Assembly: GCF_003313385.1 (NCBI RefSeq) | Contig: NZ_QMHN01000007.1 | Coordinates: 90,773-139,368, forward strand | DNA length: 48,596 nucleotides | From: Pedobacter chitinilyticus | Lineage (GTDB): Bacteria > Bacteroidota > Bacteroidia > Sphingobacteriales > Sphingobacteriaceae | Direction of reading: 5' to 3' | In this document: positions 33,978-42,128 of the stretch, one piece after another | How positions within the stretch are numbered: the stretch's first letter is position 1 | Layout of the letters: the number at the start of each line of letters is the position of its first letter | The notes under the pieces: generated by a model | Database searches by the model: none | What the model saw: only the letters and a program-made list of their open reading frames with translations | What the model was told of the DNA's origin: nothing | Made by a program: the position numbers and the translations under genes

Positions 33978-36707
33978 CTATTTAGTTAAAAACGATTGAA
34001 TAAATGATTCTTCTACCTGTACTTCAGGTGCAAACTGATTGCTCTTCACATAATTATCAATACTGTAAAGCAACTGTTGTGTAGCTGGACGTTTGTCCAT
34101 TTCTTTTTGGGTATCCAAAGCCAGCACCAACAATTTCCCACCGTTCACTTTAGCTTCGAAACCAATGCCCAACTTTTGATTATTATCGTAACTATCGATG
34201 ATTTGAATAAACGGACGAAGCTTTTCAGGGGCATTTTGCATTTCAATCACTTTAGCGTTGTTCAAAATATCCCACCATTGCCAATCGGTATGGTAAGACG
34301 TGGTGAAATCATTAAACATGCCTTGTTTGTGGTGAATTAAACTACCAATGGTCATTGGTGGCCAAGCAAACATAATAGGATTCCAAAAGTGGTTATGGAA
34401 AACTGATTTGCGACCTTTCACCTGGTTTGGCGATGGATAAAGTACTACGGTTTTGCCTTGGGCCAATTGTTTTTTAGCAGCGTCGTCGTAAACGGTGGTA
34501 TAAAGCACCTGATCGGTAGACTGCATTAAGTTTTGATGAGGCGGATACACCCAAATGTCCCAACTGTTTTTAATTTGTTCGTTCACCGAAATATGCACCG
34601 TAAGTTTTTGCTTGTTGGCAATACCTTTTAAAGGAATGGCAAATTCGCCCACAGGAAATACGCCATCATTGCCAATGGTTTGAGTTTTTAAGTTGCCTTT
34701 TTGCAATAATTTTCCCATTTCATCGGTAAGCCACCATTTTAATTTGGCATTTTTAAGGGCCGCATTACTGTAGTTATACACTTCGGCTTTGCCCGTAAAG
34801 GTTTCATGATTGAAATAAGCACTCTTCTCGTAGCGCAACAAGGCTACGGTAGGTCCGCAAAACTCCCTGAACTTCTCTGGGGTGACCAAACCTTTCGAAT
34901 CCCAGAAAGGATCAAGAATCCCCACAGGGGCATAACCCTGACCAGGGAAATCGTTGATGGATAGTAACTGGAAACCCGCGGATTTTGAAGAACGCAACAA
35001 GGCCTCGATTACTGCTTTGTACTCAAGTACAGTTAATGCTCCCGAGGCACGGAAAAAGTCGTTGGCTTGATCGAGCATGCCGTTTTTTTGCAATAGGTCT
35101 TTAAATACCTCAAAGTTGCGGGCTTCTACAGGGCTGTTGGCGTATTTTTTGATTTCCTCGAAGTTAGGATATACACAACGCTGTCCCGATTCGTGGGAAA
35201 TTACAGGAACGTCCACATCTGATTCGGCGCTTCTGTCCCAATCAGTATTAGGTAAACCTTCGTACACTTTTACAGGGCCTTTATTGGTTTGTTGGGATAC
35301 ATAATATTGATCAGATTTTACTCTGGTACGTGCAGTAGAACCACTAAACAGGTGCCGTGGATCCAGCTTTCTGCCCTCGGCTGTCAACTCCTCAATAAAA
35401 TCAAAGTTGCCCGTAATTTCATTGCCATTGCAATACAACACGAAGGATGGATGGTTCCCATATTCCTTTAAAATGGCTTTAATCTCTCTGCGGAAAAAGT
35501 TATAACGGTCTTCGTCGGGTTCAGCATCTTTACCCCACATTGGCATTTCTACCTCAAAGTAAATTCCATGTTTATCGGCCATGCGGAAAGCTGCTTTTGG
35601 TGGACACCATGAGTGGAAACGCAGGTGATTCAGTCCGTAATCTTTCATTAATAACATGATGCGTTCCCAAGAAGCATCATCTACTGGCGCATAACCCGTT
35701 TTAGGGAAAACCGCATTTTCTACATTCCCTCTTAAGTGAATGGGACGGTTATTGAGCAGCACATGGCTTTTGCCTTGTTTCACTTCACGCATCCCGAAAG
35801 TATCGGCTTTGGTATGCTGGTAATTAGCCTTTCCATCGGAAGTGTTCAATTGGGCGGTAATTTGATAAAGGTTGGGATTAAATTCGTCCCAAAGCTTTAC
35901 ATTTTTACCAAGTGGAATGGTGCTTTCTACAAAGGTAACCGAGTCATTGCTGACTACCGCAACTTCGCTCTTAAGATGATAGTTTGGGCCAGTAATGGTA
36001 AAGGCCGCTTTTCCTTTTACCTGTTTTTTAGTATCGTTATTTACCTGCAACCTTACTTTAATGGAGTTATCCGTAATATTAGGATAAACCTGAAGGTCTT
36101 CCACAAAGACAGGATCAACGGCAATCAACTTCATCTCTCCCAAAATTCCGTTCCAATTAATTTGGGTAAACTCGGTATGGGCATGGTTCCATTTGTGGGT
36201 TTTGTATTGGAATCTATTGTCGATACAAACCGTAATACGATGGGTTTTACCAGGTTTAACAAAATCGGTTAAATCGTGGTTATGCGGCACACTGATGTAA
36301 TCAATTTGACTTACTTCTTTGGTATCTACATAAATAGAACTCAGCCAATGCGTACGTTCAAAATACATAAAGATCTTTTTGCCTTTCCAAGCGGCAGGGA
36401 TTTCAATATCTCGTTGGTACCAGGCTGGCCCCATGTATTCGTATTTACGGGTCAGGCGATCGATGTATTTGTAAGGATTTTTATAACCAATTTGATGGTC
36501 ATCGGTAATACCAGGAAGCAGAATGGTTTCCTGTAGCTCATGGTTATATCGTGGCGATAGCGAACCTCTTCGGAAATCCATCACATCGGTTTGGAACTTC
36601 CAGGTGCCTGATAAATCTACAACGGTTTGTGCTTTTAGCGCTCCTACCTGCGCTATTAGCACGATCAAAAATATACGCGTAAGGTTTCTTAATAACTGAT
36701 TATTCAT
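33978..36707 (-). CDS. GH2 family glycoside hydrolase (beta-galactosidase/related)
   Basis: Predicted 909-residue exported GH2 enzyme (signal peptide ending ALKAQ). An N-terminal sugar-binding domain (DLSGTWKFQTD, AWYQRDIEIP) and an Ig-like domain precede the TIM barrel. The acid/base is E430 in YCNGNEITG, and the candidate nucleophile is E506 in VISHESGQ. The barrel start NRPIHLRG and LNHLRFHSW are typical. It has a long C-terminal extension (about 650-909) of beta domains. The barrel does not show the N-x-K glucuronidase motif. The likely substrate is beta-galactoside or another beta-linked sugar; specificity is undetermined. The spacing to CE15 (54 bp) and the jelly-roll gene (11 bp) supports one operon. 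Confidence 0.9.
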   Translation of the reverse strand: MNNQLLRNLTRIFLIVLIAQVGALKAQTVVDLSGTWKFQTDVMDFRRGSLSPRYNHELQETILLPGITDDHQIGYKNPYKYIDRLTRKYEYMGPAWYQRDIEIPAAWKGKKIFMYFERTHWLSSIYVDTKEVSQIDYISVPHNHDLTDFVKPGKTHRITVCIDNRFQYKTHKWNHAHTEFTQINWNGILGEMKLIAVDPVFVEDLQVYPNITDNSIKVRLQVNNDTKKQVKGKAAFTITGPNYHLKSEVAVVSNDSVTFVESTIPLGKNVKLWDEFNPNLYQITAQLNTSDGKANYQHTKADTFGMREVKQGKSHVLLNNRPIHLRGNVENAVFPKTGYAPVDDASWERIMLLMKDYGLNHLRFHSWCPPKAAFRMADKHGIYFEVEMPMWGKDAEPDEDRYNFFRREIKAILKEYGNHPSFVLYCNGNEITGNFDFIEELTAEGRKLDPRHLFSGSTARTRVKSDQYYVSQQTNKGPVKVYEGLPNTDWDRSAESDVDVPVISHESGQRCVYPNFEEIKKYANSPVEARNFEVFKDLLQKNGMLDQANDFFRASGALTVLEYKAVIEALLRSSKSAGFQLLSINDFPGQGYAPVGILDPFWDSKGLVTPEKFREFCGPTVALLRYEKSAYFNHETFTGKAEVYNYSNAALKNAKLKWWLTDEMGKLLQKGNLKTQTIGNDGVFPVGEFAIPLKGIANKQKLTVHISVNEQIKNSWDIWVYPPHQNLMQSTDQVLYTTVYDDAAKKQLAQGKTVVLYPSPNQVKGRKSVFHNHFWNPIMFAWPPMTIGSLIHHKQGMFNDFTTSYHTDWQWWDILNNAKVIEMQNAPEKLRPFIQIIDSYDNNQKLGIGFEAKVNGGKLLVLALDTQKEMDKRPATQQLLYSIDNYVKSNQFAPEVQVEESFIQSFLTK

Positions 36708-36761
36708 TGTGCTGTCTTATATCAAATGTTGCTTTCGTGTGTTTAGCGTTGTGTTTCTAAT

Positions 36762-38042
36762 TTATTTAAGGTGTTTATCGGCGAATTTGACGAACTGCTG
36801 CCAGTCGTATAAATTAATGTCGTGATTGCCCGAGCGTACGTGATAGCCAATAGCGCCATTCATGATGGGTTCATTTACCTTTGGTGCATCAACACCCTTG
36901 ATTCCATCCAAACCAAACACCTCATAAACAGGCGTAGCATGCACACCAGAAAGAAATTCTCCCTTGGGGTCAGCCCATAAATCTTCGGCCGCACTGGCGA
37001 TGTATACTGGACGAGGTGCCATTAGAGCCACGAGCTGATGCTGGTCTACCGCCAAATGTTCCTCACGATCATTATATTGTTTGAAGTTTTCGCAGAACCA
37101 ATGTGGGAATAGCGTGTTGATCTTGCGGAAGGTCTCTCCAAATTTTCTTCTGGAAATGGCCGCACCACCGCAGCCTGAATCGTTAGAAATGGCCATGGCA
37201 AAGCGTTGGTCAATAGCACCTGTCCATAAAGCGGTTTTACCATGACGAGAATGTCCTATCACGGCTACTTTCTTACTATCGATGTCTTCATCGGTTTCAA
37301 AGTAATCCATGGCACAGCTTAATCCCCAGGCCCAAGCAGCTAGGGTTCCCCATTCGTCAGCCGCAGGTTTGGTTTGCCCTTTTTGGTAAAACAAAGGTTG
37401 CACGCCATTTTGATAACCATCATCGTAATCGGGATCAATATCGCCACGATAGACGGTAGCTATAGCATAACCGTTGGCAATGAGCATTTCGATAGGCCAA
37501 CGTGAGGCTTCGGCACCACGTTTAAAGGTTCCCATCTGTATTTCTTTACCGCCTTCCTTGGGTTTCATTCGGGTAATGGATTCGGTAATGTTTGGATCGT
37601 CGGAAACGGTATGGTTGCCTTTAAAGTTAAGACCAAAAAACATGGGTACAGCACCATTGCGTTTGTTGGGCACATACATTAAAATGGTCATGTAGTGCTT
37701 TTCATCTTTGCTAAAATAAACGGCTACTTCTTTTCGGGTAGCCATGTTATTGATGGCATAGCGATCTTCTTTCAACACCTTAAAGTGTAAGTCCTTTGGA
37801 TGTGCGGGAGCCTTACCGTATACCTGCGTTTCAAATAGTTGTAGGATTTCCTTTCTACGCTCGTTCCATTCCTCCTTGGTTACTACAGCCTTACCATTTT
37901 CCATTTTTAACGGATTGGGCAAGGTGTAGGCAGGAACTTTGGATTCGTCGTAGTTGGGCTGTTGGGCATATCCCACTGCTGATAAAGCCAATAGCGATAT
38001 CAATCCTATAAGGATCTGGTTTTTATATCGATTGTATTTCAT
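36762..38042 (-). CDS. CE15-type glucuronoyl esterase
   Basis: Predicted 426-residue exported alpha/beta hydrolase of CE15 glucuronoyl methylesterase type. The signal peptide is MKYNRYKNQILIGLISLLAL followed by SAVGYAQ. The catalytic triad appears as S265 in VIGHSRHGK, E353 in AAEDLWADP and H407 in SGNHDIN. ALWTGAIDQRFA and GCGGAAISRRKFGE are strong CE15 markers. The start ATG at 38042 is chosen because the frame open from 38219 reads through a dispersed DNA repeat (RHCEEARRSN) without coding character. The enzyme cleaves ester bonds on the glucuronate carboxyl. Its presence next to a beta-glucuronidase-like GH2 and GH88 points to glucuronate-containing glycans. Confidence 0.9.
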   Translation of the reverse strand: MKYNRYKNQILIGLISLLALSAVGYAQQPNYDESKVPAYTLPNPLKMENGKAVVTKEEWNERRKEILQLFETQVYGKAPAHPKDLHFKVLKEDRYAINNMATRKEVAVYFSKDEKHYMTILMYVPNKRNGAVPMFFGLNFKGNHTVSDDPNITESITRMKPKEGGKEIQMGTFKRGAEASRWPIEMLIANGYAIATVYRGDIDPDYDDGYQNGVQPLFYQKGQTKPAADEWGTLAAWAWGLSCAMDYFETDEDIDSKKVAVIGHSRHGKTALWTGAIDQRFAMAISNDSGCGGAAISRRKFGETFRKINTLFPHWFCENFKQYNDREEHLAVDQHQLVALMAPRPVYIASAAEDLWADPKGEFLSGVHATPVYEVFGLDGIKGVDAPKVNEPIMNGAIGYHVRSGNHDINLYDWQQFVKFADKHLK

Positions 38043-38336
38043 GGTGGTGAATTTTGTTGCCATTTTTATCATTCTACTATATTCTTTGAGATTGCTTCGT
38101 CGTGCCTCCTCGCAATGACGGGTTACTTCAATCCTCCCCCTACCCCTCCGAAATTGTCGGAGCAGGCTCTCCAAAGGGGGATAAGCATAGTTGCTTAGTC
38201 GACGCTGTTTAGGCATCATGCAATGACGCCGCCTTTTTCGTCATTGCGAGGAAGAATGACGAAGCAATCTTAAAGCGATAGTATTTGCTTCAAGAGATTG
38301 CTTCGTACCTCGCAATGACGAGTTAAGTTCTAAACT
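38043..38336. repeat. Repeat-filled gap inside the enzyme operon
   Basis: This 294-bp gap interrupts otherwise tightly packed genes and consists of dispersed repeats. GATTGCTTCGTCGTGCC then TCCTCGCAATGACGGG lies at 38090-38122, with its inverse at 38239-38270 and a shortened copy at 38294-38320. A CCCCCTACCCCTCCG...GGAGCAGGCTCTCC element lies at 38145-38180. The inverted copies can form a long hairpin that may attenuate or process the transcript. Confidence 0.7.
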
Positions 38337-40124
38337 TTACTTACTATCATAATATGCTTTCATTAAATACCAGGCCTTCTTCCTATATCCTTGATCTGAT
38401 ACCAATCCTTTGCGGTTCCAATCTTCCTGATTGGTGGGATGGAAACGAAAAGGCGAACGGAAATCGAACAATACCCAAGGGGAAGTACCACGGAGGTTAG
38501 GGATATGCTTAAACATTTCTAGGTTTTCTCGGTACAAGGTGGCTTGATAGTCCTCGCTCCATGAGCTCACCACATCGGCATCACCTGTTTTACCGTAAAG
38601 TGCTTCGCCACCAAACTCTGAGACAATTAACGGCTGTCCTTTAGCCACATCCCAAGTGGCTTTATCTGGCGTTACTGGCCAGGGATGGTACCAGCCCATG
38701 TATTTATTCACCGCCACCACATCCAATTCTTTGATAAACGGATCGTCCATGATGAACACCTGCCTTTCTTTATTGAAGCGCACTAAATCAAAAGCAGCCG
38801 TAATCAATCGAGTGGTATCTATCGCTTTGGTGGTTTCAATTAAATATTTGATGAATGCGTTACGTGGTGCCGAAGGTTGCGTTTCGTTGGCTACCCCCCA
38901 GAAGGTTAATGCACAACGGTTTTTGTCACGCATTACCATTTCCTGCATCATTTTCCCTGCTTTCTCTTTGGTGGCTTGGTTTTCGAAATCAATGCCCTGC
39001 CAAATCGGGATTTCTTCCCATAACAAGAAGCCCATTTTTTCGGCCAACCTTACGATGTATTCATTTTGTGGATAGTGCGCCAAACGAATCATGTTGCAGC
39101 CTAATGCTTTGGCTTCCGATAGCAGCATCACGGCATCAGCTTGTGAAAATGCCCTGCCTTTGCGTTGTGGAATTTCTTCGTGGAAGGAAATAGATTTGAG
39201 GAAGATCGGTTGATCATTCAAATACACATCCTCCCCTTTTACCCAAACATTGCGGAAACCAATTTCTTCGGTTACCTGATCGCTTTCACTCGACACTTTC
39301 ACTTTATACAAGGTTGGTGCATTTGGCGACCAACGTTTCAGCTTTTTAGTAAGAAATGACGTTTTCACCTCCCCATTAGCATCGGTTTTAAGGGTTTGCT
39401 TTAATTGCAGCTCAGGAATTTCGATGGTTACAGGCGTGTTGGCTACCTTCTCCGAAAGTTTTACATGCGCATCAATCTGGTTGGCTTTGCGTTTATCCAG
39501 TTGAATGAAGTAATCTTCGATGAACACTTTTCGGGTACTTACCAAAAACACATCACGGGTAATGCCACCGTAGTTCCACCAATCAAAAGCCATGGCTGGG
39601 ATAGCGTCTACCGTGCGGGTATTGTTCACTTCCACCGCCAAAAAGTTGTTCTTCTCTTTCACAGCATCCGTCACTTCCATTTGAAAAGGCGTAAAACCAC
39701 CCTCATGTTGTCCAATTTCCTTTCCGTTCAGGTAAATACGACAACGGTAGCTCACGGCTCCAAAATAGAGGAACAGACGTTTATCGCTTTGCTTAGTGAC
39801 ATCAAAACGACGGGCGTACCAAACTGTGCCTTCATAATATTTCAGTTCGGGCATTTGGCTATTCCAATCGGAAGGCACATTTAAACGTAAACCGTTATCG
39901 AATGAGTACTCATAAAAATCGATCTTGGTTTCGGGCTTTTTATTCAAATAGATTTTGTTCTTACGTCCCTGATCGTAGAGGTCGATAATGGCATCCCATT
40001 TTCCATTGAGCGATTGCGTTTGGCGACCATATACATTGGTAATGGTTTGCTGCGCCACCAAGTCGGTGAAAACTACACTTAAAAACAGGGATAATGCTAA
40101 GTAAAAGGTATTCGGCTTCATCAT
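38337..40124 (-). CDS. GH2 beta-glucuronidase-like enzyme
   Basis: Predicted 595-residue exported GH2 enzyme (signal peptide ending DLVAQQ). The sandwich domain, Ig-like domain and barrel are in normal order. Acid/base E414 (VANETQ) and nucleophile E503 (VSEFGGEALYG) sit at almost the same numbers as in E. coli GUS. NKYMGWY lies at 473-479. Near the C-terminus WN570-R-K572-G aligns with the N-x-K motif that recognises the uronate carboxyl in glucuronidases. This makes beta-glucuronidase (or galacturonidase) activity likely. It is 9 bp downstream of the GH97 gene and followed by the repeat gap before CE15. Confidence 0.9.
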   Translation of the reverse strand: MMKPNTFYLALSLFLSVVFTDLVAQQTITNVYGRQTQSLNGKWDAIIDLYDQGRKNKIYLNKKPETKIDFYEYSFDNGLRLNVPSDWNSQMPELKYYEGTVWYARRFDVTKQSDKRLFLYFGAVSYRCRIYLNGKEIGQHEGGFTPFQMEVTDAVKEKNNFLAVEVNNTRTVDAIPAMAFDWWNYGGITRDVFLVSTRKVFIEDYFIQLDKRKANQIDAHVKLSEKVANTPVTIEIPELQLKQTLKTDANGEVKTSFLTKKLKRWSPNAPTLYKVKVSSESDQVTEEIGFRNVWVKGEDVYLNDQPIFLKSISFHEEIPQRKGRAFSQADAVMLLSEAKALGCNMIRLAHYPQNEYIVRLAEKMGFLLWEEIPIWQGIDFENQATKEKAGKMMQEMVMRDKNRCALTFWGVANETQPSAPRNAFIKYLIETTKAIDTTRLITAAFDLVRFNKERQVFIMDDPFIKELDVVAVNKYMGWYHPWPVTPDKATWDVAKGQPLIVSEFGGEALYGKTGDADVVSSWSEDYQATLYRENLEMFKHIPNLRGTSPWVLFDFRSPFRFHPTNQEDWNRKGLVSDQGYRKKAWYLMKAYYDSK

Positions 40125-40133
40125 AAACGGGTG

Positions 40134-42122
40134 TTATTTCTTGTAAATTTTCATGGCAAACCCGCCACCTTTAGCCATGTTAAGGCTTATTTTACGGTCG
40201 GCAGGAATAGCCATAGTTTCTTTTTTGTAGTCGGAAGCAATACGGTTGGCATTGGTGCCATCACGGTAAAGTTCGGCTACATAATTTCCCTCACCTAGGA
40301 AAGAGAGATCCAAGACGGTTTGACGGGCATCCCAATTGGTCATGCCACCTACATACCATAGTGCTCCTTTTCGGCGGGCAATAGCCAAGTGTTTGCCAAT
40401 TTCCCCATCTAGGGCGATGCTTTGGTCCCAAACGGTAGGCACGGTCGAAATAAAATCGGTACACTCTTGTTCTTTCTCGTAATTGGTGGGACTATCGCAC
40501 AGCATATTTAAAGGCGATTCGAAAATGACATATTGGGCCAACTGGCGACAGCGAGTGCCTTGACTCATGGGTTCGTCGTTAATACCGCGATGGGTACGCT
40601 TGGTGGCATTGCGCATGGCACCTTGGGTATAATCAATGGGGCCAGCTACCATGCGGATAAAAGGCATGGTGACATCGTAGGTCACTTGATCCAGTTCGGG
40701 ACCTGTCCATTTCATTTGTTCCAAGCCATGCACAGCTTCAAAGTTGATCACATTTGGGTAGGTTCTGTTGATGCCTGTAGGTTTGTAGGTACCATGGAAA
40801 TCGAGCATGAGCTTGTACTTCGCAGCTATTTCCGCCGCTCGGTAGTGGAAATCCACCATCGGCTGGTCATCACGGTCCATGAAATCAATTTTGAAACCCT
40901 TTACACCCATTTCCGAGTAGTGCTTGCACACTTTTTCGAAATCTCTTTCGAAAGCATAATAACCTGCCCACAGGATGATACCCACATTTTTAGCTTTAGC
41001 ATGGGCAATGAGTTGCTTCAAATCTATTTCGGGCACCACTTGGAACAGGTCAGCCTTTTTATTGACAGCCCAACCTTCATCTAAAATCACGTATTCGATA
41101 TTGTTTTTAGCTGCAAAATCAATGTAAGCCTGATAGGTTTTGGTATTGATGCCTGCTTCGAAATCAACCTTCGAAATGCCCCAATGGTTCCACCACTCCC
41201 AAGCTACTTTACCTGGTTTAACCCACGATGCATCGGTTAGCTTTGACGGTGCTGCCAATTTATAGACCATGTCATTATCGGCTAATTGGGTGTCGCTAGT
41301 AGACACGATGACGATGCGCCATGGGAATTTTGCTTTGGCTTTGCTTTTAGCCAAGTACGGCTGACGAGCGGTTACTAATTGCTGTAGCTCATTATGTCCA
41401 CCTTGTTTGGTGGTAGTGGGATAAGGTGCAAAGTTAGATTGTAGTGAGGTGGAGGCATTTTTATTCACCAAGTACATCCCTGGGTAGCTTTCTAAATCGG
41501 CCTCTGCCAAACATACTTTCTTTCCTTTATCTAAACTGACTACCAAGGGGCTAAATGCCAACTTATCGGCACTCATCTTGCTCAAAGTGGTGTAAGTGTA
41601 TTCGTTCTCGAAGGAGTTGAAATATTGGCTTTCGATGTCCTTATATTTTCCTTTTACATAAGGCACGTAGGCATTAAAATCTTTGGCGAAATTAAAAGAA
41701 GCCTCTTCATTCTTCACCACAATGCCTTGATTGCTGTTGGATACAAAACGATATGCAATGCCTTCGTTGTAAGCCCTAAAAATGAGGCTAAAGTTTTCTT
41801 TAAACTGAAGTACCAGCTCGTTATATTGATCGGTAATTTGATTTCTTTTATAAAAGAGAGCATTAATTTGTTGATTGACGGCATGGGTCTTTGCGCTGCT
41901 TAGATGAGAGCCACGGCCCCAAACAGGACCATTTTCTAAAGCCATTGCCAATGGAGAGGGTTTTAAAATCGTATCACTTTCATGTGTAATCAAATAGCTT
42001 ATCTGATCGCCTAAGCTCACGGCGGCTACCAGCTTGCCATCGGGCGATTTTAATTGGTATTGCTTTTGTGCCCAAGTAGGAAGCGACAAAGCCAATAGTA
42101 ATATGGTTAAGGTATGTTTCAT
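40134..42122 (-). CDS. GH97 family enzyme, retaining alpha-galactosidase-like subgroup
   Basis: Predicted 662-residue exported GH97 enzyme (signal peptide ending TWAQ). An N-terminal super-sandwich (SPDGKLVAAVSLGD, YNEGIAYRF) precedes the TIM barrel (AWEWWNHWG, YVILDEGW). D413 in GFKIDFMDRDDQ is at the position of the nucleophile of retaining members (BT1871 type), and E462 in NFEAVHG is a candidate acid/base. The inverting SusB-type alpha-glucosidases lack this Asp. A C-terminal beta domain ends the protein. An alpha-galactosidase or similar function is therefore favoured. It follows the GH-D gene by 6 bp. Confidence 0.9.
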   Translation of the reverse strand: MKHTLTILLLALSLPTWAQKQYQLKSPDGKLVAAVSLGDQISYLITHESDTILKPSPLAMALENGPVWGRGSHLSSAKTHAVNQQINALFYKRNQITDQYNELVLQFKENFSLIFRAYNEGIAYRFVSNSNQGIVVKNEEASFNFAKDFNAYVPYVKGKYKDIESQYFNSFENEYTYTTLSKMSADKLAFSPLVVSLDKGKKVCLAEADLESYPGMYLVNKNASTSLQSNFAPYPTTTKQGGHNELQQLVTARQPYLAKSKAKAKFPWRIVIVSTSDTQLADNDMVYKLAAPSKLTDASWVKPGKVAWEWWNHWGISKVDFEAGINTKTYQAYIDFAAKNNIEYVILDEGWAVNKKADLFQVVPEIDLKQLIAHAKAKNVGIILWAGYYAFERDFEKVCKHYSEMGVKGFKIDFMDRDDQPMVDFHYRAAEIAAKYKLMLDFHGTYKPTGINRTYPNVINFEAVHGLEQMKWTGPELDQVTYDVTMPFIRMVAGPIDYTQGAMRNATKRTHRGINDEPMSQGTRCRQLAQYVIFESPLNMLCDSPTNYEKEQECTDFISTVPTVWDQSIALDGEIGKHLAIARRKGALWYVGGMTNWDARQTVLDLSFLGEGNYVAELYRDGTNANRIASDYKKETMAIPADRKISLNMAKGGGFAMKIYKK

Positions 42123-42128
42123 GCGGTG

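Noticed and set aside
38043..38219. N-terminal extension of the CE15 gene
   Set aside because: It translates a dispersed intergenic repeat; the signal peptide starts at ATG 38042.
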